DNA of 64,000 nucleotides from Dissulfurispira thermophila (GCF_014701235.1 NZ_AP022873.1:1364001-1428000), one strand, 5' to 3'; positions 25,871 through 34,643 are shown, counted from the stretch's first letter. Notes: generated from the sequence alone by a model not told the origin. Program-made: numbers and translations.

Positions 25871-27556
25871 TTACCTCTTAATCTGCATTAATTCTGTGAG
25901 CATATCGTCTGTAGTGGTAATAACCCTCGTATTTGCCTGAAAGCCACGCTGAAACGCAATCATCCTTACAAACTCCTCTGCAAGATCCACATTTGATGTC
26001 TCAAGGGAGCTTGCCATAACCCTACCCCTTCCAGATGTGTTAGGAGAGCCTATAATCGGGCTGCCTGATGCGGCTGATTCTGTAAAAAGATTTCTACCCT
26101 GTTTTGTAAGCATGGTAGGGGATATAAACCTTGCAAGATAAATCTCTGCAATCTTAAGCGTCTGCCCGTTGGTGAATGCCCCGACCATTGTACCTGTATT
26201 GTCAACAGTAAGGCTTTTAAGGCTACCTGATGCATAGCCGTCTTGCGTCTGAAATATAACAGAGTTTGCAGAACCATACTGGGTTGTTTTATCCCTTCCA
26301 CTGCCACCTGCTGCAGTACCTGTTCCAAAATCAAAACTTATAGCCTGTGCTTGTGTTACACCACCTGTGAAGTCAAAGGCACCGGGAGAAACTCCATACT
26401 GCTGAACATCCCTTACAAGTCTTCCGTCTGTATCAAATTCGATATATCCCTGACTGCCAACTTGAACCTGTCCTTGTGTACTATCTGCTGCCTGCACAAG
26501 GGCATACCAGTGCCATCTGTTTCCTGTGGTGGTCTCTGATCCTGTACCGTCAAGATCAACAGATTCTGCAGTTTTTCTAAAATAGACTGTAACTAAATGA
26601 CCATAACCAAGGGAATCATATATAGTAATGGATGTTGAAAAATCAGATGTAGTAGATGCCTTGTTTGGATCAAAACCAGTTGCAACATAATCTGCTGTGA
26701 ATGAAGCAGCCGCAGCCGCAGGTGTAACAGACCTAAAACCAAGAATCTGCTCAATTGTCGTATCTGTATTTCCCCACTCAGGCGTAAATGTACCAGCGGC
26801 TTTGGATATCACAAATTTTGGTGGTCTTCCATCAGCACCTGCAGTATAATCCACTGTAAAATCACGATCAGCAACTGGTATGGGCGCAGAATTCAAAGCA
26901 GTTTGAATTGCAGTTGCAAGTCCTGCTCCGTCATAAGTACCAGTTGCAACACTTATAGTATAAGGAGTTCCTCCTATGTCAACCACAAGGGTTTGATTTG
27001 ATGCATCAATAGTAAATGAATCTGCTGTACCACTAAGTGGGTCTTTTGCAGTGGTTGCTGAATTCAGGTTTGCAGCTATTTCAACACTGCTTGTCTGATT
27101 TGGAGGACTATTCAAAGATGCCACATTTATAGTGCTTACCTGCCCTGCTTGTGTTCCTGTAAGTAGCTTCCCCTGAAGTAGCAATCCTTCTGGATTGACT
27201 ATATTACCGTCTTTGTCAAGTGTAAACTGCCCTGCCCTCGTGTAGTACTGAGTACCTGAAGTATCCTTAAGAATAAAAAATCCATCTCCCTCGATTGCCA
27301 TGTCCAGTGGATTTGAAGATGTCTCCAGTGTGCCCTGACCAAACACAGCCTGGACATTCTGAATAAATGCACCCCTTCCAATCTGAAAGGCACTGCCTCC
27401 ACCGAGTGAAGAACTCAGGATATCTGCAAAGACCGTCCTGCTACCCTTAAATCCCACTGTATTGGAATTAGCAATATTATCACCAACAACAGACAATCCC
27501 TGTCCGTTTGCACTAAGACCACTTACACCTGTAAAAAGCGATGTCAACATTCCCAT
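25871..27556 (-). CDS. flgE: Flagellar hook protein FlgE, longer paralog
   Basis: The 561-residue protein has the rod/hook N-terminal motif (GVSGLSANGQGLSVVGDNIA, NSNTVGFKGSRTVFADIL), the FlgE core (YTRAGQFTLDKDGNIVNPEG) and the C-terminal coiled coil (SSLETSNVDLAEEFVRMIAF). An additional ~60-residue segment at about 175-240 (SFTIDASNQTLVVDIGG; GLATAIQTALN) resembles the hook-IN motif of flagellins. It is the downstream member of a tandem pair with the gene at 27579-28901, 22 nt away, but is 121 residues longer. It probably makes hook; whether both paralogs are used together is unknown. Confidence 0.93.
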   Translation of the reverse strand: MGMLTSLFTGVSGLSANGQGLSVVGDNIANSNTVGFKGSRTVFADILSSSLGGGSAFQIGRGAFIQNVQAVFGQGTLETSSNPLDMAIEGDGFFILKDTSGTQYYTRAGQFTLDKDGNIVNPEGLLLQGKLLTGTQAGQVSTINVASLNSPPNQTSSVEIAANLNSATTAKDPLSGTADSFTIDASNQTLVVDIGGTPYTISVATGTYDGAGLATAIQTALNSAPIPVADRDFTVDYTAGADGRPPKFVISKAAGTFTPEWGNTDTTIEQILGFRSVTPAAAAASFTADYVATGFDPNKASTTSDFSTSITIYDSLGYGHLVTVYFRKTAESVDLDGTGSETTTGNRWHWYALVQAADSTQGQVQVGSQGYIEFDTDGRLVRDVQQYGVSPGAFDFTGGVTQAQAISFDFGTGTAAGGSGRDKTTQYGSANSVIFQTQDGYASGSLKSLTVDNTGTMVGAFTNGQTLKIAEIYLARFISPTMLTKQGRNLFTESAASGSPIIGSPNTSGRGRVMASSLETSNVDLAEEFVRMIAFQRGFQANTRVITTTDDMLTELMQIKR

Positions 27557-27578
27557 AGTAAAAACCTCCTTTTGCTAC

Positions 27579-28901
27579 TTAAATAATATTATCCCAACTT
27601 TTTAACATCTCAATGGATGTAGATAAAGCTACACTGCTGGCATTATATGCCTTTTGCAGCATCATCATTGTCACAAACTCCTTTGCTAAGTCAATATTAC
27701 TCATCTCAAGGGAATTGGAAAGTATATTCCCTCCTCCACCAGTGCCTGCGGTTACAATTATTCTATTGCCTGACCCATAAGTCTCTTCAAATAAATTTTT
27801 ACCTATTCTATTGAGTTCTGTTGGTGCATTAAACCTTGCAAGTGCAAGTTGTGCTATTTTTTTATCCCACCCATTTGAGTAGAGACCATAAAGTATGCCA
27901 TCTTTATCCATCCTGAAACTCGTAAGACCACCCTCTGGATAACCATTTACTTTTTGAAATACAGTAGAATACGGAGAACCATATTGGGTCGATCCTGTGA
28001 AATCCATAGAAACTGTTTGCGCAGCAGGCGTTGTTGGAGGCGTTGAAATATCACCATCCCAATCATCTGCATCCCATGTCAGATTAACACTAAATGGTCC
28101 CCCACTACTTGTCATGTTTCCAGCAGTATCAAATGTGAGATTATTTATTATCTGCTCATGATAATTAGGAATTGTCTTACCTGAATTCCATATAACATGC
28201 GCATCCCATGTTGAACCAGTTCCTAACGTGAAACCTGTTTTCTTGAAATATATTTCTACAGCATGCGTTCTGCCTTCGCTATCATAAACTGTCATTGCAA
28301 TGCTGTAGTTATAAGTGCCTGCCTGAGGTCCTTTTGTGGAATCAAGTGGATTGAGAAGTGTTCCAGATGAATAAATAGTCTCATCAGGACTTCCGCTGAG
28401 ATTGAATACAATCTCTGCAGTGCTTGTTGACTGCCCCGGCATTATAGGTATGCCATCAGTATTTTTAGGCAATATTTCTATATCACTAAGAGTCTGGGAA
28501 ATATTACCTGCATCATCTGCAATATATCCCTGAAGCCTCAATCCATCTGGATTGATTATTATACTGTCTTTGTTAAGAGAAAATTCCCCTGCCCTCGTAT
28601 AATACTCTTTATTGGTATTACTGTCTTTCACAATAAAAAAACCCTCCCCTTGTATTGCAAAATCAAGTGGATTTCCTGTGCTAAAAATAGGTCCTTGAGA
28701 AAATTGCGTTGTAATAGACTGCGTTACCGTTCCTAATCCTACATTATCAATCGCTTTAGCATAAACATCGCCGAACATCGTGCGGCTGCCTTTGAAACCT
28801 GTTGTATTTAGATTTGCAATATTGTTTCCTATAACTGAAATTCCATCACTTGTTGCAGTCAGACCACTTATGCTTGTATACATTAATGATAGCAAACTCA
28901 T
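27579..28901 (-). CDS. flgE: Flagellar hook protein FlgE, shorter paralog
   Basis: The 440-residue protein has the same N- and C-terminal motifs as its neighbour (SGLTATSDGISVIGNNIANL, NTTGFKGSRTMFGDVY; NSLEMSNIDLAKEFVTMM), and a FlgE central domain (YTRAGEFSLNKDSIIINPDG; MTVYDSEGRTHAVEIYFK). The length is typical of FlgE. It follows flgD, the usual position for the authentic hook gene. The C terminus ends with a short extension (EMLKSWDNII). Confidence 0.93.
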   Translation of the reverse strand: MSLLSLMYTSISGLTATSDGISVIGNNIANLNTTGFKGSRTMFGDVYAKAIDNVGLGTVTQSITTQFSQGPIFSTGNPLDFAIQGEGFFIVKDSNTNKEYYTRAGEFSLNKDSIIINPDGLRLQGYIADDAGNISQTLSDIEILPKNTDGIPIMPGQSTSTAEIVFNLSGSPDETIYSSGTLLNPLDSTKGPQAGTYNYSIAMTVYDSEGRTHAVEIYFKKTGFTLGTGSTWDAHVIWNSGKTIPNYHEQIINNLTFDTAGNMTSSGGPFSVNLTWDADDWDGDISTPPTTPAAQTVSMDFTGSTQYGSPYSTVFQKVNGYPEGGLTSFRMDKDGILYGLYSNGWDKKIAQLALARFNAPTELNRIGKNLFEETYGSGNRIIVTAGTGGGGNILSNSLEMSNIDLAKEFVTMMMLQKAYNASSVALSTSIEMLKSWDNII

Positions 28902-28926
28902 TCAAGATCTCCTTTCACTCAAACCA

Positions 28927-29364
28927 TTAGCTACTTAAGCCTTTGCTTATCTCTCTAACATCACTGAATTTAACATCTTTTGTAGCAGCAGATAACTTGC
29001 CGCTATCATCGAGCAACTGTAATGTAAAAACTGTATCTCCTTGCATGTCTATATCAATTGCCTTAACCACTCCCACACTACCCCCCACATCGGTTATAGT
29101 GGCACCAAGCAGTCCCATGGAGAAAGTTTTTTCCATGTTCTTATTCATATTACCCATCTGTTCAAGACTGCTAAATGTTGCCAGTTGTGCAATAAATTCC
29201 TGATCCTTCATTGGATTGAGTGGATCTTGATTCTTTAACTGGGCTATCAGAAGATTTAAAAATGCATTCTTATCAAGATCTGTATTTTTCTTTACATTGC
29301 TTGAGCTATCAGCAATACCTACATATTTTGTGTCTGTCATAATTCCTGACATGTATGATGACAT
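28927..29364 (-). CDS. flgD: Hook capping protein FlgD
   Basis: FlgD caps the growing hook and allows FlgE assembly. The 145-residue protein has the conserved N-terminal export region (DKNAFLNLLIAQLKNQDPLN, PMKDQEFIAQLATFSSLEQM). It is short: the C-terminal Ig-like domain common in other FlgD proteins is reduced to a single small domain. GGAGG precedes the ATG. Confidence 0.94.
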   Translation of the reverse strand: MSSYMSGIMTDTKYVGIADSSSNVKKNTDLDKNAFLNLLIAQLKNQDPLNPMKDQEFIAQLATFSSLEQMGNMNKNMEKTFSMGLLGATITDVGGSVGVVKAIDIDMQGDTVFTLQLLDDSGKLSAATKDVKFSDVREISKGLSS

Positions 29365-29381
29365 AATTTACCTCCTCTCCT

Positions 29382-29455
29382 CATGTAATGTCATTGCAAG
29401 AGATACAATAACAAAGTAATCTCAAGATATTCCTTGCTTTGCTCGGAATGACCGT
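29382..29455. repeat. Degenerate TGTCATTGCAAG palindromic repeat
   Basis: The spacer between fliK and flgD opens TGTCATTGCAAGAGATAC and later has TTGCTTTGCTCGGAATGAC. The ends resemble the 12-bp inverted repeat of 21834-21905 but are more diverged. It is non-coding. Confidence 0.6.
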
Positions 29456-29464
29456 TTATATCTA

Positions 29465-30673
29465 TTACACAAAGTAATCAAAAAAATTCTCCTGTTTTTT
29501 ATGTTGTTTATTTTGCTGATTTGTATCATCCTGCTGCCTTCTACTATCAGAATAATGGTCGTCTTTTACATCCACAAAGAAATCACTCACCTTAATACCT
29601 GAATCCTCCAGAGATGTCTTTATCTGAGGGATTGCCATAGAAAACAAATCCTTAACAGCAGATGAGTCAACTTTAAGATCAGCCCTCAGCATACCATTAT
29701 CCATTCTCAGCTTTATCTGAATGCTTCCCAGGTCAGGCGGCTCTATCTTTATTACCAGGTGGTTATCGCCTGCCTTTACTGTCTTTCCCATCAACTCACC
29801 AAGCTCATGCAGCCTGGTTATATGTATTGGCTCTTTTACTAAAACTGTTGAATCTTTTTCATTATTAGAATTAGATGGTATGTTGTAAAAATGTGATACT
29901 GAAGCAATAGCATCATGCTTCAGGTGCCTATCATCATGCGATAATTTAACATCTAACATTTGACTCTCACCACTTATCATTTGACTTTCACTGCTTAACG
30001 CTTTCTGCATGTTTGTCTTAGTATCGAGAGTCGTGCTTTGAGAGTCATGCATTGATAGCTGGAAGTCATGCACTCCATGCTCTGCACCCCATGTTTTTTG
30101 AAATCCTTGTCCATTAACTGCATCTGCTATTGTCTTAATCTGCGAAAACTCGTTTTCACTATCATTTGTGCTAAAATTGGCATTTGTATGGACTTTAATC
30201 TTTTGCGATACATCCTCGGAGTTCATAATTAGATTTACCAATGCAGCATTGCCGTTAACTTGCACCTGCGAAATTAGACCATTGGATAATTCAGGTGTTT
30301 TTTGATTGTCTTGTATAGGAACTATAGACTGGGGAGTTCCAATCAACTGCATCTGTGCTATCATCTGATACAGAATATCAGAAAGGCCATCTCCTTTATC
30401 AGTAAGATTATCCTCGCCCACAAGCAATCCCTTTGGCACATCATCAACAGAACCTGACTGGGAATCCTTGCCCGCAAAAAGACTGCCTTCAGCATTCAGC
30501 ATAGTAGTATTGTTAAGACCTGACAATATGGCTGTAATAATTGCTATAAAACTGTTGGCATCAAAACCACTCTGCCCTGTCTGCTCTATTTGCATATTTG
30601 GGAAAGGACCTACAGCCGGATTGTCAACTGCATTACCCATGTCAATATTTGACTGTATAATATTAACAAACAT
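29465..30673 (-). CDS. fliK: Flagellar hook-length control protein FliK
   Basis: The 402-residue protein has a low-complexity N-terminal region and a conserved C-terminal Flg_hook domain (NHLVIKIEPPDLGSIQIKLR, ADLKVDSSAVKDLFSMAIPQ) that signals FlhB. Residues in the 200-245 range (HDFQLSMHDSQSTTLDTKTN, SSESQMISGESQML) are encoded by repeated DNA words such as CATTTGACTCTCACCACTTATC, similar to the dispersed families, so part of the ruler may be repeat-derived. GGAGGG precedes the ATG. It is the first gene behind the sigma-54 element at 30708. Confidence 0.9.
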   Translation of the reverse strand: MFVNIIQSNIDMGNAVDNPAVGPFPNMQIEQTGQSGFDANSFIAIITAILSGLNNTTMLNAEGSLFAGKDSQSGSVDDVPKGLLVGEDNLTDKGDGLSDILYQMIAQMQLIGTPQSIVPIQDNQKTPELSNGLISQVQVNGNAALVNLIMNSEDVSQKIKVHTNANFSTNDSENEFSQIKTIADAVNGQGFQKTWGAEHGVHDFQLSMHDSQSTTLDTKTNMQKALSSESQMISGESQMLDVKLSHDDRHLKHDAIASVSHFYNIPSNSNNEKDSTVLVKEPIHITRLHELGELMGKTVKAGDNHLVIKIEPPDLGSIQIKLRMDNGMLRADLKVDSSAVKDLFSMAIPQIKTSLEDSGIKVSDFFVDVKDDHYSDSRRQQDDTNQQNKQHKKQENFFDYFV

Positions 30674-30707
30674 CCGTTAACCCTCCATACGAATTTGAGA
30701 AAAGGAT

Positions 30708-30725
30708 AAGCAAGAGATATGCCAG
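30708..30725 (-). promoter_or_regulatory. Sigma-54 promoter upstream of fliK
   Basis: The minus-strand text CTGGCATATCTCTTGCTT has GG-N10-GC and a perfect TTGC -12 box. Transcription would start near 30696, giving a ~23-nt leader to the fliK ATG at 30673. It lies just downstream of the terminator that ends the previous operon. Confidence 0.82.
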
Positions 30726-30756
30726 GGCAAAAGGGGTTAAGATTAATGACGATGCT

Positions 30757-30786
30757 AATAAAAAGATAGGAAGTTTTTTCCTATTG
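30757..30786 (-). terminator. Rho-independent terminator after the motE-like gene
   Basis: In minus-strand reading, stem ATAGGAA/TTCCTAT (7 bp, A-rich loop) is followed by CTTTTTATT. The stem begins inside the stop codon of the MotE-like gene (30781-30783). It would end the flgB-to-motE transcript. Confidence 0.75.
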
Positions 30787-31290
30787 GGAAGATTTTTCCT
30801 GCAAAACTTTCCCTTTTATGAGTATTTTTTTTGAGATAGATGCTGCCTTGTCATTTTCCATTTGAGCAAGTATCTTACCTGCAGTTTTTGGCTTTAGTGA
30901 ATTCAATATTATCACTGCTATATCTTCATCAAGCTTTTCGAGTTTTCTTGCTGCTTCTTCAGGAGGCATTGATTCATACATTTTTGCAACCTTGAGCAGT
31001 CCTTCCTGAATCTTCATGTCAAGAGCCTTCTGAGCTTCTTCTATCTCCTTTTTGAGTTTTTCAAGCCGTTCAATCTCTTTCTTGATGTCAGCTTTAAGTA
31101 TAATAAGTCTTTCCTCTTCGAGAGATACTGAAGACCTCTGTTGTGCTGCAGGCTGCTGAGCATATGAACAAATAGCAAAGGACAGAAGACAGGAGACAGA
31201 AAACAGAAAACAAAAGATCCTGTCTTTCCTTTTTATCTGTTGAGTACTAATTACTTTTTTTCCTGTAGTGTCCCATACCTGCATGTTCAT
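30781..31290 (-). CDS. MotE-like flagellar chaperone
   Basis: The 169-residue protein has a signal peptide or anchor (FCFLFSVSCLLSFAICSYA), a coiled coil (LKADIKKEIERLEKLKKEIE) and a MgtE-N-like C-terminal domain (MYESMPPEEAARKLEKLDED, LNSLKPKTAGKILAQMENDK). This layout matches MotE, the periplasmic chaperone of MotC in Sinorhizobium, and similar proteins near fliJ elsewhere. The start at 31290 overlaps fliJ by 44 nt and has no strong RBS; the true start may lie later. The signal segment is encoded by a CAGAAGAC repeat tract (31180-31218). Confidence 0.78.
   Translation of the reverse strand: MNMQVWDTTGKKVISTQQIKRKDRIFCFLFSVSCLLSFAICSYAQQPAAQQRSSVSLEEERLIILKADIKKEIERLEKLKKEIEEAQKALDMKIQEGLLKVAKMYESMPPEEAARKLEKLDEDIAVIILNSLKPKTAGKILAQMENDKAASISKKILIKGKVLQEKSSQ
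31180..31218. repeat. CAGAAGAC-family tract encoding the MotE-like signal peptide
   Basis: The plus strand reads AAGGACAGAAGACAGGAGACAGAAAACAGAAAAC (within this interval), a tract of the ACAGAAGAC word. Read on the minus strand it encodes LFSVSCLLSFA, almost the same peptide as in the FliP signal region (LFSVFCPLFSFA). Confidence 0.7.
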
Positions 31291-31678
31291 CTGTTCTTAT
31301 CTGTTCTTTCCTTTTATGCTCTTTCTTCAAAGCAGTCTTATGTCTTTCATCGAGTTTCTCAAATATCCTCTTTTCTTTAGAGGCTTCAATAAGTGCCTTT
31401 CTCGCTTCTTCAACCTGCCTTTCCTTTTCAGCAATCACCCTTTTCTGATGATGTATTCCTATCAATAAATGTTCCAGATATTCATTCAGTCTTTTTATTT
31501 CATCTATATTCACCATCTCATCTGTGCACTCAAGTTTTCTACCAATAGTGCTATAGCGTCCTTCTAATTCAACAAGTTTTTTTTCCTCTGCTGCAAGCTC
31601 TTTAAGAAGAGCAGCAAATCTATTCTTTGCCTCGTCTTCTTTCCATATCTTAAGGTTCAAAAGACTTTCAAGCTTCAT
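31247..31678 (-). CDS. fliJ: Flagellar export protein FliJ
   Basis: The 143-residue protein is an all-helical coiled coil (RFAALLKELAAEEKKLVELE; HHQKRVIAEKERQVEEARKA) typical in length and position for FliJ, the export chaperone bridging FliI and FlhA. It follows fliI by 17 nt. FliJ sequences are poorly conserved, so position carries most of the weight. Confidence 0.88.
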   Translation of the reverse strand: MKLESLLNLKIWKEDEAKNRFAALLKELAAEEKKLVELEGRYSTIGRKLECTDEMVNIDEIKRLNEYLEHLLIGIHHQKRVIAEKERQVEEARKALIEASKEKRIFEKLDERHKTALKKEHKRKEQIRTDEHAGMGHYRKKSN

Positions 31679-31695
31679 AACCTATATGACCTATA

Positions 31696-33072
31696 CTACT
31701 CGAATAATTTATACAATTCATTCAACCCTTCCTCAAAGGAGACCTTCTCTGTTATGCCCTGTTTCAAGAATGCCCTTAATTTATCCATCATCTTTATTGC
31801 GTAATCGAGTTTTGGATTAGTTCCTTCTTTATAAGCACCTATTGTAATTACATCCTCATATCTCTTATAAATAGCCATTATATCCAGTGCTTTTTCTACA
31901 TACATCTTATGCTTGTCATCTGTTATATCCTTCATCAGTCTGCTTATGCTCTGCAGCACATCGATAGCTGGATACTGGTTGTGGTTTGCCAGTTCTCTTG
32001 AAAGTACTATATGTCCATCAAGAATTGAGCGAGCAGCATCTGCAATAGGCTCATTCATGTCATCTCCTTCCACAAGAACTGTATAAAGCCCTGTAATTGT
32101 CCCTGCACCATCACATGTACCTGCCCTTTCGAGAAGCTTAGGAAGGAGGTTAAATACAGACGGTGGATAACCTTTTGTCGTAGGAGGCTCTCCGGCTGCA
32201 AGTCCTATCTCTCTCTGCGCCATAGCAAATCTTGTCAGAGAATCCATCATCAAAAGAACATTTTTCCCTTGTGATCTAAAATATTCAGCAATAGCAGTGG
32301 CAACAAATGCTCCTCTTATTCTTATCAGCGGGGATGTATCAGATGTAGCAACAACAATTACTGATCTTTTAAGTCCTTCTTCTCCGAGGTCCTTTTCTAT
32401 AAACTCTCTTACTTCTCTACCTCTTTCACCAATCAGGCCTATAACATTGACATCTGCGGTTGTATTCCTTGCCATCATACCAAGTAAAACGCTCTTTCCA
32501 ACTCCACTTCCTGCCATTATACCAACCCTCTGCCCTTTGCCACAGGTGAGCATGATATTTATAGCCTTTATGCCTAAGTCAAGTGGTTCTGAAATCCTGC
32601 GTCTAAATAATGGATTGATGGGATCACTATAAATAGGATAAAGCTGTCCTGCAATATGTCCTTTGCCGTCAATTGGATTTCCAAGTCCATCGAGGACTCT
32701 ACCAAGAAGTTCTTTGCTTACTCTAACATATCTCTGTCTTCCCTTCGCTATTATTTTTGAACCCGGACCAATACCTCTTATATCACCAAGGGGCATCAGG
32801 AGTATCTTGTCCTCTTTAAATCCAATAACCTCAGCCTCGACAAATGTGTTGTGTCTGGAGCGTTGTGCATCATGCACCATACTCTCCTCGCTTGACTCTC
32901 GACTCTCGACGCTTGATGCTATAAGACATACATCACCGATATTTGCGCGCGGCCCTATACCCTCGATAACAAGTCCTACCCCTTTATTTACTCTGCCATA
33001 AACCTTAACAGGGTCTGTTTCTCTTATTATTTCCTTACACTTCGATATCAGTTGCTGTGCTGATGGCATCAT
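31696..33072 (-). CDS. fliI: Flagellar export ATPase FliI
   Basis: FliI energises the flagellar type III exporter. The 458-residue protein has Walker A (IMAGSGVGKSVLLG), IGLIGERGREVREFIEKDLG, and LLMMDSLTRFAMAQREIGL with the AGEPPTTKGYPPSVF loop. Residues ~53-76 (SSVESRESSEESMVHDAQRS and a few more) are an insertion in the N-terminal beta-barrel not expected in FliI. They are encoded by CTCGACTCTCGACGC and GCATCATGC words of dispersed repeats (32860-32925). The reading frame is intact. The ATG overlaps fliH by 38 nt, with AAAGGA upstream. Confidence 0.96.
   Translation of the reverse strand: MMPSAQQLISKCKEIIRETDPVKVYGRVNKGVGLVIEGIGPRANIGDVCLIASSVESRESSEESMVHDAQRSRHNTFVEAEVIGFKEDKILLMPLGDIRGIGPGSKIIAKGRQRYVRVSKELLGRVLDGLGNPIDGKGHIAGQLYPIYSDPINPLFRRRISEPLDLGIKAINIMLTCGKGQRVGIMAGSGVGKSVLLGMMARNTTADVNVIGLIGERGREVREFIEKDLGEEGLKRSVIVVATSDTSPLIRIRGAFVATAIAEYFRSQGKNVLLMMDSLTRFAMAQREIGLAAGEPPTTKGYPPSVFNLLPKLLERAGTCDGAGTITGLYTVLVEGDDMNEPIADAARSILDGHIVLSRELANHNQYPAIDVLQSISRLMKDITDDKHKMYVEKALDIMAIYKRYEDVITIGAYKEGTNPKLDYAIKMMDKLRAFLKQGITEKVSFEEGLNELYKLFE
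32860..32925. repeat. Dispersed repeat inserted in frame in fliI
   Basis: The tract reads GAGCGTTGTGCATCATGC followed by CTCGCTTGACTCTCGACTC and TCGACGCTTGATGC. The tandem CTCGACTCTCGACGCTTG word has relatives at 24795-24817 and 43974-44006. It encodes an insert in the FliI N-terminal domain. Confidence 0.65.
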
Positions 33073-33682
33073 GGATTTCCTTTATCTGCTCTTCAATCCT
33101 TGAATCCACTTCTGCGGTCTGCGTTTCAATATAACAACCGCCTGGCGATATTGTTGATAGAGGTTCAATAGAAATATTCTTTAAGCCTGATTGTTCTTTT
33201 AATAGATTTATATTTGCAGCTATAACTTCATAATCAAGAGGATTTACTTTTATCACAACATTATCTTCGTTTTCTTCTATCTTCTTTATAGCATCACGGG
33301 CAATATACATCACAATGTTTCTGTCTAACTCCACTTCTTTATGTATAACCTTACTGGCAATCTCCATAGAAAGCTCTATAATCAAGGGCATCAATTCATT
33401 TGTTTTTTTCAATTTGTAAGCCTCAAGTTCTGTGATAATTCCCTCAAATCGTTTAAGTCTTTGGGCTACATCTTTTTCACTGTCTTTTAAGCCTTTCTCA
33501 TAACCAATAGCATATCCCTTTTGATAACCTTCATCCTCGAGTGCCTTTATACGAGCCTGAATATCCTCTTCTTTGATTTCCTGATTTCTGTATTTGGGTG
33601 GTGTAATATCTTCTCCAAACTGCACCGGCTTATAAATCTGAATAGAATCAATGTCATTATTAGACGATGATTTCTTCTCCAC
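33035..33682 (-). CDS. fliH: Flagellar assembly protein FliH
   Basis: The 215-residue FliI regulator has a coiled coil with GYQKGYAIGYEKGLKDSEKD (the glycine-repeat region of FliH) and a C-terminal V-ATPase-E-like domain (IIELSMEIASKVIHKEVELD; PGGCYIETQTAEVDSRIEEQ). It overlaps the fliG 3' end by 23 nt and the fliI start by 38 nt, so the three are tightly coupled. Confidence 0.95.
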   Translation of the reverse strand: MEKKSSSNNDIDSIQIYKPVQFGEDITPPKYRNQEIKEEDIQARIKALEDEGYQKGYAIGYEKGLKDSEKDVAQRLKRFEGIITELEAYKLKKTNELMPLIIELSMEIASKVIHKEVELDRNIVMYIARDAIKKIEENEDNVVIKVNPLDYEVIAANINLLKEQSGLKNISIEPLSTISPGGCYIETQTAEVDSRIEEQIKEIHDAISTATDIEV

Positions 33683-34640
33683 CCTTGCCCCCTATAATTA
33701 TCTTTCCTTCCTCTTCAAGTCTCCTTGCAACTCTCACAATATTCATTTGCGCCTTTTCAACATCAGAAACCCTGACCGCACCCTTTGCCTCCATTTCCTC
33801 TTTTAGTATCTGTACTGCCCTCTGTGACATATTCTTGAATATCTTTGCCTTCAACTCCTCTGATGCCATTTTTAAGGCAAGTGCAAGGTCATCAGTAGTT
33901 ATCTCTTTTAATACCATCTGAATACCCCTATCATCAATATGAATAAGGTCATCAAAGGTAAACATAAGCTTTCTTATTTCATCAGCAAGTATCTGATCTT
34001 TTTCTTCTATGTTCTTTAAAATCAGGTCTTCTGATGCCCTGTCCATCTGGTTCATTATTTCTGCCACTGTCCTGATACCACCTATCTTCCTGCCCCTTGT
34101 ATAACTCTGGAGTTGCGATTGAAGAACATCCTCAAGCTCTCCAAGTATAGAGGGAGATATCTGATCAAGACTCGCAATCCTCAAAGAGACATCTATTTTT
34201 AGATGTTCAGGGAGTTTAGCAAGCACCTCAGCAGCCTGGGTTGGCTCAAGGTGCGCAAGGACAATAGCAATAGTTTGAGGATGTTCTCTCGTAAGCATGT
34301 TTGCTACAGCACTCGAATCGAGCCATCTCAATATATCAAATGCACTGGCACCGCTTTCAATTTTTTCCATCAATTTTGTTGCCTGCTCCTCTCCAAATGC
34401 CTTTGTAAGTATCTTTTTGATATATTCTTCATCCACTGCAAGCATCGCTGTTTCGGCTTTGTCATAGAAATCCTTTATAACAGCCTTTGCCTCTTCAGGA
34501 GAGAGTTTTACCTTCGCCATCATTGGAACAATCCTTGCAAGTTCGAGGGGATCGAGATGTTTAAAAATCTGCGTGGCTGCTTCTTCTCCAACTATAGAAA
34601 GAAGTGCAGCAACCTTCTCCACACCGCTAAGTTTTCTCAT
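33660..34640 (-). CDS. fliG: Flagellar motor switch protein FliG
   Basis: The 326-residue protein has the N domain binding FliF (LSGVEKVAALLSIVGEEAAT), the middle EHPQ motif (LTREHPQTIAIVLAHLEPTQ) and the C-terminal torque helix domain (FDDLIHIDDRGIQMVLKEIT; DDLALALKMASEELKAKIFK). All domains are complete and normal in size. Confidence 0.98.
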   Translation of the reverse strand: MRKLSGVEKVAALLSIVGEEAATQIFKHLDPLELARIVPMMAKVKLSPEEAKAVIKDFYDKAETAMLAVDEEYIKKILTKAFGEEQATKLMEKIESGASAFDILRWLDSSAVANMLTREHPQTIAIVLAHLEPTQAAEVLAKLPEHLKIDVSLRIASLDQISPSILGELEDVLQSQLQSYTRGRKIGGIRTVAEIMNQMDRASEDLILKNIEEKDQILADEIRKLMFTFDDLIHIDDRGIQMVLKEITTDDLALALKMASEELKAKIFKNMSQRAVQILKEEMEAKGAVRVSDVEKAQMNIVRVARRLEEEGKIIIGGKGGEEIIV

Positions 34641-34643
34641 TGT

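Noticed and set aside
30781-31290. Second FliJ-type coiled-coil protein rather than MotE
   Set aside because: The signal peptide and the C-terminal MgtE-N-like helices (MPPEEAARKLEKL) do not occur in FliJ.
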